DNA of 46,037 nt from contig KV423969.1 in assembly GCA_001632435.1 (NCBI GenBank), positions 6,294 through 52,330 on the forward strand, in the 5' to 3' direction. Below the pieces are notes generated by a model. The model made no database searches. It worked only from the letters and a program-made list of their open reading frames with translations, and was not told the DNA's origin. Made by a program: the position numbers and the translations under genes. The stretch comes from Calocera cornea HHB12733. Lineage: Eukaryota > Basidiomycota > Dacrymycetes > Dacrymycetales > Dacrymycetaceae. Below are positions 25,828 through 38,648 of the stretch, one piece after another (within the stretch, counting starts at the first letter, position 1; each line of letters begins with the position of its first letter).

Positions 25828-28800
25828 TTAGACAATATCTCTTACAGTATAACCGTTTGTCTTCGCTACCATCTGTCGGGAGGTAGGATGGTAGGAAATG
25901 CTCGACGTTTGAGGTGTGCGATACGTCCTATGAGCGGAGGAGGATCCTAAAGTTGTTGACATGCTTGGGGTGGCAGCAATGGGCGTGACCGGAACAGCGC
26001 TGCCGCTTCCTGTCATGCGATTGCTCACCCGAGCGGCGAGCGGCGTCGGGGCTCCAATTTGCAGAGGCCGGGTGCGAGTGCTTGCAGACAAGCTTGAAGA
26101 CGTTGACGACATGAGTTGTCTGGCTACAGCCGGAGTAGCGGGCGAAGTTATTCTGGCCCGCCGACCCGCGGTCAAGAAAGGATGCCGAAGAGCCGGTTGC
26201 GGTTTGAGCCGTCGCTCAGGATCCCAGATCAAGCATTTTGCGATGAAATCCACGAAATTCTCGTCGTCGGTCTTCAGGACCTGCTGCAAGGTTTTGGTAC
26301 CGGGACGGCGTCGCCTGCCTTTGGAGTTAACGACAGGACGAGGTTGTCCGGTAGATTCTGCAACGGCAATCAGAATGAGACAGTGTGATTAAGTGCGCAT
26401 CCATACCAAAGAACAGTCTCTTGCGAGAACTTTTCTCTATAAGATACTTGTCAGGCATCCCGAGGACCTCCATAATGCAAGCCAGCTGTTCCTGCTCATT
26501 TTCTCCAGGGAAGATAGGGAACCCGGTGTGAAGCTCGGCCAAGATACATCCCAAGCTCCACATATCGATAGCCATGTGGTAATTCATTCCAAGGATTACT
26601 TCCGGTGACCGATAGAACCGACTTTGAATGTAGGTGTAAACTAGAGCAGAGATTAATCTAGGCTGAGGGTCCGGATGAGAGGAAGTATACCCTTTTCGTG
26701 CTCGAAACAGCTGCTGCCAAAATCGATCACCTTGATTGCACTCTTGCACGGATGCTTCAGTAACACGTTCTGCGTGCGAGTCAGCCCCATCCTCCACTCT
26801 GGTTTTGGGCTGTCTGCTTACCTCGGGCTTCAAGTCGCAGTGGACAATGCGATGATGCCGCATCAGTACAAGGGATGCCAACATCTGGCTGGTGAAACGG
26901 CGAATCAAGGTTGTCGAGAATCCAACGAACCCGTTGGCTTTGATCAGCTCATAAAGGTTGATGCTGAGCAGCTCCATTGCGATGCAAAGATGGTTACGGA
27001 AATAGAAGTGTTCAGTCATCTTGATGACATGGTGCTTCTCATCGGGATCCTGCTCAATGTCAGGAAACGCTACTGCCAATTGAGTGACGTGGAACCCACC
27101 CATTTCTTGAGATTCTCCAGGATCTTGATCTCCACAAGGGCCTGATGATGGAACCGCTTCTTGTTTCGGATAATCTTGATGGCAACCGACTCTCCCGTAC
27201 AGTGATCACGACATTGTAACACTTGTCCAAACGAGCCTTTGCCAAGAGTAGTGATAACCTCGTAGCGATAGTGAAGATGGTCGTGGTCAACAATGATGTA
27301 ATCGCCACGCTCATCATCATAACCGTAGTTGTTCGTTGAGTTGTCTGTGGTTGCCATCTTCTTGTCACTACCTTGTCCATAGTAGTAGACCTGCGGGAAA
27401 TCCAAGACCTCACGTCGCTCGAACTCAGACAAGTAGGCGACTCGGCTACTCTTGAGTAGAGCTAGAGAGGGGGAATGAGCTATAATATCGGTTCAAGAAT
27501 TTGGGCACTCACAAGCTGGAGTTTCGGAAGGAGTTGGGGCGGTTGGTTCAGGGAACTTGAACATTTCGTCCAGTTCCTCCTTCTTAGCTCCCGATGTCAG
27601 CTTCTTCATCTGCTGTCGTTTGACATATGCCATCATCTCGTCGTCACCCAGACGTTCATCCTCATCCACCGAGGTGGCGACTGGTGATGGTGTACCGGAC
27701 TCGGTGGTTCCCGGCCGCTCAGCGACAGAGGACGAGAACGATGGCGTGGGGAACATGTTTGGTACCGTCGAGGAGTTGGGAATTCGCGATATTGGTACGT
27801 TGGACTTGGAACCTGTTGCTTTCGGCTTGAGCGGCGAGGTATTTAAGGTTCTTTGATGGAGCAACGGTGCAGTCGAAGATTCCGCCGAGGCGGTTGTGCC
27901 AGTGGCAGTCGACGTAATGGATCCAGCGATTGAGTTCGTCGAAGACTTACGCATAGCACCCATCGTGTTATTGCTGCTCTGGGCGGCAAGGTTACGGGTC
28001 GATTTTCCGACAGCACTCACTGTGCTAGACAAAGGTGGCACAGGAAGCTGACGTGGCGCGCGGATGGGTGAGCTTCGGTTTGAGACCTTCTGTGTAGCAG
28101 ATGAAGAGCTTGTTTTGACCGTGTCTGCCGATTCAAGCACGCCAAACTCGTTCGGGAACACCGAGTCATGTTCAGATGGGGACGAATCCACAATGCTTCC
28201 AGCGGGGGCAGGATTTAGACTGGCTCGTCGAGATCCCATCATGGAAGCCTTGGTGATTGTCTGATCCTTGACAGTCATCTGTGGAGAAGGATCTCGAGCA
28301 GCCGAGCTTCGGCTCGATATGCGAGGGATCTTGGTAGGCGTCTCCCTTCTGGCGGCGCTAGCAAGGATGCTAGCCGATGCCGACTCGTACAATTGTTGTC
28401 CAGGCTGGCGGATATTGACCTCCGAACTGCGTCCGCTGCGCGGATTTGCCAAAGAAGGCGACCCGGCGATAGTAGGCAATTGTTGACGACTCGCACGGAT
28501 ATCGGTCGTGGATTTTTGGAGTGTCTGAGACGAGGGAGAGGACGAAACTTGAGGACGCGACGTTGTCGAAGAACGAAGGGACGCCGTAGACGAAGTCGAA
28601 GCAGTGGAAGATTTCAAACTGGCAACGCGCTGCGCCGTCACAGGCGGTATGGCAGAAACCTGCATGGGCGGCAGCACTACAGGCTTGGGGGATCTGGCGG
28701 GCTCTGCCGCTGAAACGGTCTGGAAGGGAAAACAGTGAGAGAGGTCCAGATTGTAACAGAGGCAACCGACCTTTCCTCGCTTTCTGCCCATGAGAGCAGA

Positions 28801-31800
28801 TATACGACTCTCGCTCCGTTCCTTCTCCTCGCCTTTACGCTTTGGCGGAGTCTCCTTCTCGGTTAGGTTCTTCTTCGAGCTCGACTTAAGAAGGCCAGGC
28901 AAGCCCAACCCTAGAACGCCAGACTTCCTTGAAGCTGCTGTGGAGGTCGGGCTGGCCGGGACTGGCGCAGCTACAACCGGAGAGCCCACGGGTTGCCCAG
29001 AAGGAGATGAGGAAGACGACGTGTCGAGGACCTGTGGAACAGTCTGAGAGGAAGACGCGCGGCGGAAGAAAGGAATGTTCGACGGAGTCAACCTCTTGCT
29101 CGTGGAAGAGCGCTTCACAGCGGTGGCGGGGTTCAAAGGAGTGGCATACACGTCTGGACTTTTGGTGGATGCAAAAGATCCAGACTGATTGAGGCCAGTA
29201 CGAGTAGAACCGGAGGACCCAGTTTCCGCCCTGCTTGACGGCGACCCAAAACGCTCTCCCAGCTTGGATGGGCTCTGGGAGTACCCAAATGATTGCCTGT
29301 AGGATGGCACTGGTGGAGGGAGGGCATCCGCCGCGTCTACGGTCGCCCAAGACTCATCCAGTCGAGATTCAAAGGATTGCTGAGATTGCTGAGGCTGGTG
29401 TGATTTAGAACCCCTGGGAGACAGCGGAGAGTTGTTGTACATGTCTTTAAGTGACGTGGTGGATGTCTTCTGGGCGGACGGGCGATCCAAACTCCGCAAT
29501 GCATTGGTGAAGCTCCACTTCTTGCTAGGTGACCGAGCTGTTGAGGTGCTAGAGGGAGCGGGCGGAGGCGCGGTGTGGATGATCTGTGGCGGATCCATGG
29601 GAGGCACGATGACTATCGTGCGATCGGGATCTTCATACTGCACTGAAGGGGAGGAGGATGCGAGAGGCAGATTGATGGATATGGGCGAGTCCTGGACCTT
29701 CGGAAGATTGTAGGTGGGAGGCATGTGGGGACTCCCATTGGTCGTAGAATTAATTCGTTGCCTGGTAGTCAATTCTTTGGGTAGAGGTGGGACCGGTGGG
29801 ATAGGTGCACCATCGCCTTCCATGCCGCTAGAAAGCCCACCGACATCTCCACCGGAATGGGTGAAGCTGTGCGTGCTCCCTTCGCTGCCAGCACTGTTCC
29901 GTCTAGGGAATACGGACTTCGTCCCGCCACCAGATTTGCCCATGACCATCGAAGTAGGCGTCGTGTTCGCAGTTGTTTGCGTCCCTCCCGTAGAGACAGA
30001 GTCCCTCGAGCCAGTAGTGTTCGTGGTAGGGGTACCGGCCGAAGCCGAGGAAGTTGAAGATCGCTTCATCACCGGTGCTCCAGTGCTGTATGAAGACTTG
30101 GACGACAGGGAGACCGGTGCGCCATTGCCGGTGCCAGGGCTGCGCTTCAAGACGCTATATTCGTCGGTCGTTAGGCTGTCAACGCCCTCGTCCTCAGCGG
30201 GACGGGAATGAGCCTTGGAGCCGCCAGAGCTGTTCCGAGCCCTGGGCTCAATACCCTCCCACTCCTTCCCACCGACAGCTCCACCGCCAGGTGTTCCAGG
30301 ACGACTGCCCTCGCGACTCTTCCTGGAGCTGATTGAGATCATGGACGTTCTCGCGCTCCTTGGAGTCTTGCTAAGACCATCGAGCTTGTTCAGGGCCTCC
30401 ACGGTCTGCTCATCGTAGACTGCGGGCCAGCCCTCCTGCGGACCCTTGGCAAGCAGGTGATGAGCAAGACGATCAATGGAGGTATCGTGCTCCTTTTCGC
30501 GCTCATGGCGAAGGGTGCTCGATTGAGACGTGGCCAGGGCACCAGACGAAGGAGGAGAGCGCAAGAACTGCGAGATCGAGTTGGCACCCGGAGACGGTGG
30601 AAGATGGGAGTAGTCGTGTTCAAGATGATGACGGCGTGACGTAACAGAGCCAGACGACAGGTGCCGAGAATGAGTAGACTCGCCACTCGGCTGGCGCTCC
30701 TTCGGTCTCTCTCGCTCACGGTCTTTAGGGGAAACTACGGAGGTGGTAGAGGGTTGCCGAGTAGAGGGTGCTGCAGCCGGAAGACTCTCCCGCGGTCGCC
30801 TCTCGCGCTCTTTCGACTTCGAAGAATCGCGGCTGGCGGGCGAGCCTGAGCCAACTGGCGTACCGTTGCCAGATACGATCGCGACACCGAGCGACCGGTG
30901 CTTGCGCGCCAGGACGTCATTCTCGTCCGGATACATCTTCTCCCTTTCGCGCTCACGCTCACGGTGACGCTCAGCACGTTCTGCGCGTTCCTTCTCCTTC
31001 TCCTTCTCGCGCTCGTTGGCGTCAAGCTCTTCATTCGTGCGCTTCCTGCGCAAGACTTGCCCGGTGCTACTGCGCCTGGACTGGTTAATAGGAGCTGGGG
31101 ACATGGGCGACTTGACGGGTGTCATCGTCGCTGGTGAGTCGGCCGCTCTGGTTCGAACGGTCGCAGAAGCGGGCAATGAGACCGAGACCGGGGAGCGGAC
31201 AACAGGCGAGGTTGGTGCCGCTGTGCGAGTGGAAATGTCCTTGGGCCGAGCGGTCGTCGATCCAGACAGGGGTGGGGACCTCGGTTCCTCAAGGACGGCC
31301 GTAGGGAGGAGTTTACTGGGACGCGAGGTGCTGGCGCGGTGAGACTGGATTGGCTTGTAGAGGATTTGTTCCTCTAAACCCGATTCCTCTGCGGCGCTAA
31401 CTGGCATCGGACGACCTGACGCCCGGCGTTCGGTGGTCGGCGGCTTCTGTGACAGGCGGGCAGCGACCGGTGACACCTTCGGCGGTGGTGAAGGCGGCTT
31501 GGGAGGCTGCTGCAGACTGTCAGAAAGATATATGCGCGCTGAAATATGATTTACACACCTCATTGGCCTCTTCCCGCTCAACCGCCTCCAGCGTCCAGAC
31601 ACTAGCTGCACTATCTCGTCCTGCTCTCTCATTCGACATTTCCTCGTCGGAAAACTCGTCGAGTCCCTCCTTGATACGCTGCACCGCCTCCCATGGCATG
31701 CGCGTAGGAGCTTGAGCCCAACGGGGGGTTGCAAGCTCCCCAACCCCGACCAGATTGCGTCTATCGTAAGACGCAGCCATGTCTCGGTGGTAACGCGCTG

Positions 31801-32526
31801 GGGTGACCGGTTGATTCGAGTACGAGTTCATGGGAGGTGGGTTGAATGATGACAGCGGTAAGGAGCCATACTGATGTTGTTGGACCGGAGACTCGTCGGG
31901 GCGCTCTTGGGGTGGTGGGGAGGGGTTCATAAAGTAATAAGGATCCAAGGAAGACGTCGAGGAGGATGCCGACAATGGCGGTTCCGGGATTTTGGTGTAG
32001 TCCACAGGGTTTGAAGCCGGTGTAAGGGACATGGAAAAAGACGCTGATACCTGTGGTTGGAGTTTAGGAGCTGCATCAGAAATGCGGTACTGGTACAGCA
32101 ACGTACGTCGCGACTTCGGCGTCTGTCTTTATCACGCTCCTTTTCCGTCTCCTCTGCCCTGCCTGGATCGCGTTCGCGTGTGACGGGCGCGTCCCCCCCT
32201 GTTGATACTCTCGTCGTAGGCGGTCTGCTCCGCTGGGGCTCGCGCGGTTCCTGCCTGCGCGTGTCGTCCCTCGCCTTTTCGCTGGCCCGCAGCGGCGAGT
32301 ACGCAGATTGATATCCCAGGTCGAGCGCTGGGGGCCGATCCTTCCGTCTCCACTCGGTGTCGGGGGTGGTATCGCTCATGCCTGCGACTGATGCGGGCGG
32401 AGTCACGTCGAGCAGCCGAGAGGTGCGGACATTCGGAGCGAGGCCAACGGTGGACGCGGGCGAGTCTGGGGGCTGTCTGCGGTGGGTGGACGATGACAGC
32501 TTTTGAGGCGTGCGATCGGCGGGCAT
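25828..32526 (-). CDS. Giant DYRK-family protein kinase (Pom1/DYRK2-like)
   Basis: Nine exons: 32526-32107, 32050-31559, 31509-28771, 28719-27513, 27461-27100, 27052-26822, 26769-26691, 26640-26407 and 26357-25828; 2097 residues. The first 1600 or so are disordered: Ser/Pro/Thr-rich with many SP/TP sites and a charged Glu/Arg/Lys stretch (about 30930-31030). The DYRK-homology box LSEFERREVLDFPQVYYYGQ precedes the kinase domain (about 1685-1980): LGKGSFGQV, VAIKII, HCDLKPENVLLKHP, IKVIDFGSSC, and the activation loop VYTYIQSRFYRSPE, in which YTY gives the autophosphorylated Tyr1847 typical of DYRKs. A 118-residue Ser/Thr-rich tail follows. The 51-nt intron at 28720-28770 is in frame and could be retained. 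Pom1-type kinases control polarity and cell size in fission yeast; that role here is inference. Confidence 0.9.
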
Positions 32527-34587
32527 GAGAGATGTGGAGGGGGAGCGGGGGAGATAGGAAGGAAAGGGGAGAACGACGTGATGGGAACGATTAGCAGCGG
32601 GAGATGGTCATGGGTGAGTGGTATCTGGGGATGGGAGTGGGATGGGAGTGTTGTCGTTGCTGAGTGCGTGGAGGGGGTGACGTTGGGGCGGGGGTGCCGG
32701 ACGGGCTGTGGAGAGCGTCGAGAGCAAGGGAGGGGACGATGTCGGGTAGCGTGGAAGGGTGGCCGAGCCTCGTTGCAAGCAAAAGAAGCAAGCACCAGTC
32801 GACCTCGCACCGTCTCCTGGAACCAAAACAGCACGCGTCCGGGTGCATATCCACTCCCCTTCCTGGTCAGCACAGAACTCGCCCTCGATTCCGTCCTTTT
32901 CTCGACGCGACTCTATGGAAAGCTGCATCCGATCATCGATGAGCTGATAGGTTATGCCCTTTCGTCTCATCCGCCGGGTGTTTGTGTGCGAATTAGAAAA
33001 TACGTCGCCCGATACAGTGCTGTCGACCAAGCCCGGCGTATACCAACAGCCCCTTGCGCCGATCTCAACGCGCGGCCGGCCTCCTAACTAGGAAAGGAGA
33101 TCCCGCTGGCAATCTAGTCCCAACAATCGAAGACAAAACACAAGGAGTCTTTCTGCTATCTTACTTTCTTCACATACCCGAAACATAGATAATAGGGCGC
33201 CAGCATCGGCCCACGGTATTATCACCGGCCACGGCACGCGCCCTGAGCGGCCAAACACGCGTTCCCCTGACAGATCAGAGCTCACACAAACCCGAGACAC
33301 TATATATGCCACCAGCATAACAGCACACCTCGCACCGCATCGCAAATTCCAACATCCGGCCCCAGGCGGTCTAGCGCCTCGCCCAGCAGTCATTCGCCTG
33401 GGCTTACCCGATGCCCGGTACGGTCAAATTCGAGGGTGCCCACGCGTGCCGCGCACACTGGCCGGCGCTTCGCAAGACAGGGGCATCTACATAAACGTCA
33501 CCCGGTCCGAGCGTAGCGACCGGCGTTGTTGGACAAGCCCCAGCGTCAGCGGCTCAGGAGGCAACCTCGGTCATGTCCCGGGTCGCGCTGATCCTAGCGC
33601 GGCGTGGGCGCTCCGGGCGGCGCACGAACGCGGTAAAGTTGGTCCGAATGCTGATGCTCAGGACGCTAAACTCCGACACGGGCCTCGAATCTGAGCTTGG
33701 CTGACTGGGCATCTGCGCTTCAAACTGCCGTCGTTTGCTCAACTGATGGGCTTTACTGTACTCGCCAGCGTAGGTGCGCATTTCCTTTCTGGGATTTGCC
33801 CCCGCGGGAGCAAATCTTAGTCTGGGCAAGGGGGCAAAATTCATAGGATGTGGTGACAGTGCGCAAAAAGGGCGCAACAACAACAACCACTACAATCCCT
33901 CAGCCTGAGGCTCAGCATGAGGCCCTACCTAAGGTTTTCAGAAGTGCTTTAAACAGACATTCACTCGGAGCAGCTTGAAAATGCACTGGAAAAACGTCCT
34001 AAATGAGTTGTCTGACACAACACAGCCACATCCAGTTTGGTATGCATTGCTTTGACAAAGTGCGCAGCAGCCAGAAATGGGTGGTGACAGCCCAAAAAGT
34101 GCGCAAAAAAACCTCGTGGTGACGGTGACATCGCGCACCTACGCTGGCGAGTACAGTACGGGCGCATCATGCACCGAAATATCCTGTGATCTTGGAAGAC
34201 CCGGCGGCCGCTGCCTAAAGCGCTCCAAAACCGCCAGCGAAAAAACGCACAAAACTTCCGCTTTTACCCTGTTCGCTTCGTTCATCAAAGAAGCGGGCGC
34301 GATAACGCACGTGCTGCCTTCCAAGCTTTCCAAGAAGGGTGGCTCCCCGTGGCTCCGGCATCGGAATGATGACTCTTTTGTACATTTACGGCACTGGGGC
34401 AATCACCACAACCCGGTGTTGAACCTCGACCCCGGTAAGCCAATGTCCCAATATTCTGGTATGCATTAAAAGGGTAAATCAAGGGTAGTGCTACGCCTTA
34501 CAAAGCATACACGTCTCTTCATGAAGAAAGCAGTGATAACGATATAAACCAACAGGGACGTCCACGGCAGCGGGCAGCGAGCAGCAC
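32527..34587. other. Gene-poor 2 kb stretch with inverted-repeat unit
   Basis: No gene recognised between the DYRK start and the CSM1-like stop. The first 600 bp form the kinase's upstream region. From about 33100 onward base composition shifts and several short unrelated open frames occur (for example 33554-33886 reverse, 34077-34469 forward, the latter 130 residues and beginning MGGDSPKSAQKNLVVTV). Both read RTYAGEYS, but only because they cross the two arms of the inverted repeat. The stretch may be a decayed mobile element. Confidence 0.5.
33754..34158. repeat. 405-bp unit bounded by perfect 26-bp inverted repeats
   Basis: Positions 33754-33779 are the exact reverse complement of 34133-34158. 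Match ends sharply on both sides. Inside, the words TGGTGACAG and TGCGCAAAAA recur near 33851-33869 and 34082-34110. No transposase is readable and no obvious target-site duplication flanks the arms. It fits a MITE-like or foldback remnant, but a single copy cannot prove mobility. Confidence 0.65.
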
Positions 34588-36126
34588 TCAGTCCTCATCC
34601 TCCATCTTCGCGTCGTCTTCCTCCTCCTCCGGCGTCAAGTCCATCTTGTTGTGCGCCGTAGCGAGGAAGACGTTCATCTGGGTGCGATCGAACGTGAACT
34701 GCTCCTTCAGGAAGTCGAGTCGCTCTACCCAGCCCTTGTCCGTCTCCTTGTCGAGCTCGAGCGGGTTGTAGATCACCTTTTCAACATATGGGTCCTTCGG
34801 CTCGGGCGGCTCCTTGAGCACCCGGAAGGTTCGCAAAGAGAATTGTAAGCCTGGCATATGTCAACATCCGTAATTCTGGATTGACAGGCACGGCTCACTC
34901 TTGCCATGGCTAGTCAAAACGCATACGAAGGTATGCTCCTCGCCAAATTGCCCCGGCTCGATTGTGCACTTGGTGACGAGCAGGTTCGTGAGATCCTCAT
35001 ACAGGCACACAACGATGCTGTTCTTCGTAGGACCGGCGCCATGCTTCCCACTGGGCGTGGAAGGCGGCACTCCAGACCTTGCCTGGTGTCCGTTCAGCGC
35101 AGGCTGTATCGGGCGGTCTTCCCTTATCCGAAGCACTAGACGGAGCGTCAGTTCCAAATCGTAGCTTCCCGATGAAAGCACGTACGCATCGCCTGGCTAT
35201 CGGCCACCTGCCTCTTCAGCTCTTCCTCCTTTCTTCTCCACTCCCTCTCCCGGTCCACCCACTCCTCGCGCTCCTGCTCGCGCCGCCGCTCCAGTCCTGG
35301 ATCGGTCATGAGCGGCAGAGGTAGCGAGTGACCCCGCCTGTTCGCGTCCTGCAGGTGCGACACCTGCGTCTGCAGCTGGGCGATGAGCCTTCCCTGGTCT
35401 AGTACAAGGTCAATGGGTGACGGAGACAGCACTGCGTGGGACACACCCTTGGCACGCTCCTCGGCGGCGCGCTTGTAGTCCGCCAGGAGCATCTCATGCT
35501 CCGTCCCTTTCAGCCTGACAAGCTCGTCGAATTGCTCCGCATACGTATCTCGTTGCCGTGTGACCTAGACATCCCGTCAGCACTGCGATTCTCGTAGCAT
35601 ACAACGCCCACGCACCTCCTCGAGCCGTCTTCGCAGCTCCGCCTCTACCTTGCTCTCCCTCTTCACCGAGCTCGCTGCAGCCGCGCCCTTCGCCGGCCTC
35701 GCTCTCCTGCTAACCTCCTCTTCTTCGTCTTCCTCCTCCTCCGTAACGACCGGAGCGGTCCTCGGCCTCCCCCTCCCCTTCATGGCCGCATTGGCACTCG
35801 TGACCGTCTTCCTCGCGGCGACCTTGTTGCGCCCATTCGCGCGGTCGTCCATGTCTGCCTCCACCTCTGCTTCGGAGCCTGAGGGGTCTTCGGGAATAGG
35901 AGGTGCTGGGGTGCGGCGGGCTTTGGACGGGCCCGCGTGCGTGGCAGAGGTGTTGGAGGTGCTTGAGGGCTTGGAGCGGGCGCTGTGGGATGAGGTGTTC
36001 GGGCGGGATGAGGCGGGGTGTCGTTTCGCAGGTGCTTCGAGATAGTCTACACAATGATAAGCTACGCTTCGCGAGCTATGTCAGCTTAGGCGCACCACCG
36101 AGTTCGTCGTCGGAATCCGAGCCCAT
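34588..36126 (-). CDS. CSM1: Monopolin-type kinetochore protein Csm1/Pcs1
   Basis: Kinetochore clamp subunit (Csm1 in budding yeast, Pcs1 in fission yeast) involved in chromosome orientation and rDNA. Exons 36126-36096, 36046-35616, 35564-35186, 35135-34899 and 34850-34588 give 446 residues. Ser/Pro/Lys-rich N-terminus, an acidic run (EEEEDEEEE), two predicted coiled coils (about 145-195 and 245-280, Arg/Glu-rich), then the C-terminal Csm1 globular domain: LYEDLTNLLVTKC, HTFVCVLTSHGKSLQFSLRT, IYNPLELD and LDFLKEQFTFDRTQMNVFLA. An acidic tail ends the protein. The order coiled coil plus C-terminal alpha/beta domain fits the family. Homology rests on this C-terminal domain. Confidence 0.82.
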
Positions 36127-36826
36127 CGTCCAGCCGGTGACTGTGGCCGTTCACGGAAGTACGGGCGCGTTCCTGCGCGCGGGCGACGCGCCGTGCCCTT
36201 GTTATTCTACGAGCACCGCCACGTCTCACGTGACCGACAATGCACTTCGGCTCCGAGCAGGAGCGGGGGGAAGCCCAACGGGGGCAAATCTAAAGCACGG
36301 AGTTCGGACACGCGCCATCCCCTCCCTACACGCCACGCCTCACACATTGCACTGCGCAGGACCGACGGTGGCTCCCGGTGCTCGTTCCATTCTGCCATAC
36401 TATCACCCTCCCTCCGCTCCCTGCTCACCTTCACCCACTCACTCCCTCCCCCCACTCGCCACCTCAGCAGCCGTCTGCTGGGCCCACGCGTCCCTTGCAC
36501 ACATCACACGCCAGGTCGTGAGTGCCCGCCCGCCCCTTCCATTCATTCCCATTCTCCCTATTCCCCCCCCCATAGCATACACCCCACCTTTGCACTCCCC
36601 TCCTCCCACTCCCATCGCTCCATTACTCATCCCCACTGTCAAGTCACTGCCCAACCAGCCTCACCTCACCCGCCTCCACTCTCAAGCCCACTATTCCCTT
36701 CCGAGGCTCCGGTGTCACTGTCGAACGAGTGCACCGAGTGCCGACCCATCATCTCCTGCCCCCTGTTTTTTTCATTCCCCATCTTCCGCTGAATTCACGC
36801 GCCGCACCCGGCCCACCCCATCCCAC
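36127..36826. promoter_or_regulatory. Shared upstream region, CSM1-like and KH genes
   Basis: 700 bp between divergent start codons. From about 36410 to 36800 the + strand is strongly pyrimidine-rich (CTCCC/CACCC tracts), as in promoters and 5' UTRs of many highly expressed fungal genes. An open frame runs through it ahead of the KH gene, but lacks conserved content. Confidence 0.55.
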
Positions 36827-38190
36827 ATGCCTGACCTCAAACGCTCCCGCTCGCCCTCCGACGCCGGCTCGCCCTCTGGCCACACCTCAAAGCGCGCAAA
36901 CACAAACGCAGACTCGGCAAACCCAGACGACGACACGTACCACGAGCCCATCGACTCCCTCAACCAGGGCAGTGCCCCTTCCGACCAGCTCATGCAGGAC
37001 GCAGAGACCACCCCCGCGCCCGGACAGCGCTCGGACGGCTCGCTCACCCCCACCTCCCTCGCTCCGGCGGACTCGGTCTCCGTCCAGCCCTCCAACTCCT
37101 CCCCAGGCGCAAACCAGACCATAATCCCCTCACAGCTCCCTGATGCGTCCGTGACCTCGGATCAGATGTCCGCCAGCGGGACCGGGCGCGAGCCGCCCCC
37201 CCAAAACATCCACATGCGCGCCCTCATCGTCACCCAGGACGCGAGCATCATCATTGGCAAGGGCGGTAGCCACGTCAACGAGATTCGCGAGAAGAGCGGT
37301 GCACGCATCACCGTCAGCGAGAGCATTCCCGGGAACCCCGAACGTATTCTTAATGTGACCGGCCCGCTCGATGCTGTCGCAAAGGTGAGTCATACAGTCG
37401 TGTAACATCTGATGTGCCTAATGTATGCGCCCAGGCGTTTGGTCTGATTGTCCGCCAAATCAATGACGAGCCGTTTGACGCGCCTTCCATCCCCGGCTCT
37501 CGCGCAGTCACCATCAAGTTCATTATCCCCAACTCCCGCATGGGTACCCTGATCGGCAAGGCTGGGAGTAAGATTAAGGAGATCCAGGAGGCGTCGGGTG
37601 CCAAGCTGCATGCGAGCGAGGGGATGTTGCCCGGGTCCACCGAGCGCGTGCTGAACGTGTCCGGCGTGGCCGATGCGATCCACATCGCGACGTACTACGT
37701 CGGCAACTCGCTGCTCAACTCGCATCCCTCGTACAGCACCACGCACGCGTCGTACAAGCAGCAGCGTCGTCCGATGGCGTCCACGACCTACTACCCGCCC
37801 AACACCCCCGCCGCGCACTACGCGTTCCCTGGGCCGGCTGCGCCGCCTGCTCCCCCAGCCATGCAGCAAACGCAGAACTTCTACATCCCGAACGACCTCG
37901 TCGGCAGCATCATCGGCAAGGGCGGCGCAAAGATCAACGAGATCCGTCACGTGTCCGGTTGCCAGATCAAGATCCTCGAGCCCGGCCAGGGGCCGGCCCC
38001 AGGCTCGGGCGCGGTCGCGCCCATGAGCGAGACGGAGCGGATGGTGACCATCACGGGGGGGATCGCCAACATCCAGATGGCGGTCCAGCTCCTCGCCAGT
38101 GTAGGTGCCCTCGGACCGAAGCCTGGCCCGGCGTTCTGACGTGGTCTGCAGCGCATTGAACAGGAAAAGCAGCGTCTCCTCACACGATGA
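36827..38190 (+). CDS. Triple-KH RNA-binding protein (PCBP/Rnc1-like)
   Basis: Exons 36827-37384, 37435-38100 and 38152-38190 give 420 residues. A disordered 125-residue Ser/Pro/Asp-rich N-terminus starts with a nuclear-signal-like stretch (KRSRSPSD). Three type-I KH domains follow at about 128-195, 210-275 and 332-408, each with an intact GxxG loop: IIGKGGSHVNEIREKSGARI, LIGKAGSKIKEIQEASGAKL and IIGKGGAKINEIRHVSGCQI. The spacer between KH2 and KH3 is Tyr/Pro/Ala-rich. Layout matches fungal Rnc1/Pbp2-type poly(C)-binding proteins, which control mRNA stability. The 51-nt last intron must be removed to give the usual basic C-terminal tail RIEQEKQRLLTR; unspliced, the protein ends VGALGPKPGPAF. 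Confidence 0.92.
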
Positions 38191-38648
38191 TGACGAACCC
38201 CACTTTCGGTACAAAGCCCCTTTTCCTGTGTCCCACTTTTTCCGCATTCAGCGTCCCGCCTGTATGTCCATACTCAGTCTCGTGTCCTTCTCTCCATCAA
38301 CCTCTCCCCTACTCTCCCACTCTCACTCCCACTGCTCCCATGCGCCCTCTCTGCATATGCCTGTATGAGACCACCGGTAAACTCGTAGCTCGCGCCTCCA
38401 TCGCTCACATATCCCACATCTTTCTCTGTTGTCGATTCATATGTTCGTTGCAGGTTAATGAATCATGTAGAGTGTGCATGCATGTGTCGAATGAAAGAAC
38501 ACTATGCGCTCTATCGTCCTCACCGCGCACATTGCGGATTGAGACCATTTTTTGCGTACGTTGTGTTGGTCATTCATGCTTGCTACATTGCAAATGACGC
38601 GACCCCCGCACACGGGGGTCTACAATGTTTCGCAGCCAACTAGCTCCT
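38191..38648. other. Convergent 3' region with a perfect hairpin
   Basis: 458 bp between stops of the KH gene and the small stress gene. It holds a perfect 8-bp hairpin with 4-nt loop (GACCCCCG at 38601-38608, CGGGGGTC at 38613-38620), flanked by ACATTG/CAATGT copies that could extend the stem. It lies 28 bp past the stop codon of the reverse gene, so it may shape that mRNA's 3' end. No coding frame recognised. Confidence 0.65.

Noticed and set aside
29714..30211. 165-codon forward frame inside the DYRK gene
   Set aside because: Mirror of the Ser/Pro-rich reading on the real strand; exon phases and the kinase domain confirm the reverse gene.
34077..34469. 130-residue forward frame starting MGGDSPKSAQ
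   Set aside because: It runs through one arm of the inverted repeat. The RTYAGEYS it shares with a reverse frame comes from the repeat itself, not from protein homology.
35903..36826. Long forward open frame leading into the KH gene
   Set aside because: It overlaps the CSM1-like exon on the other strand and is Pro/Ser/His-rich without conserved content. The KH protein starts naturally at 36827.
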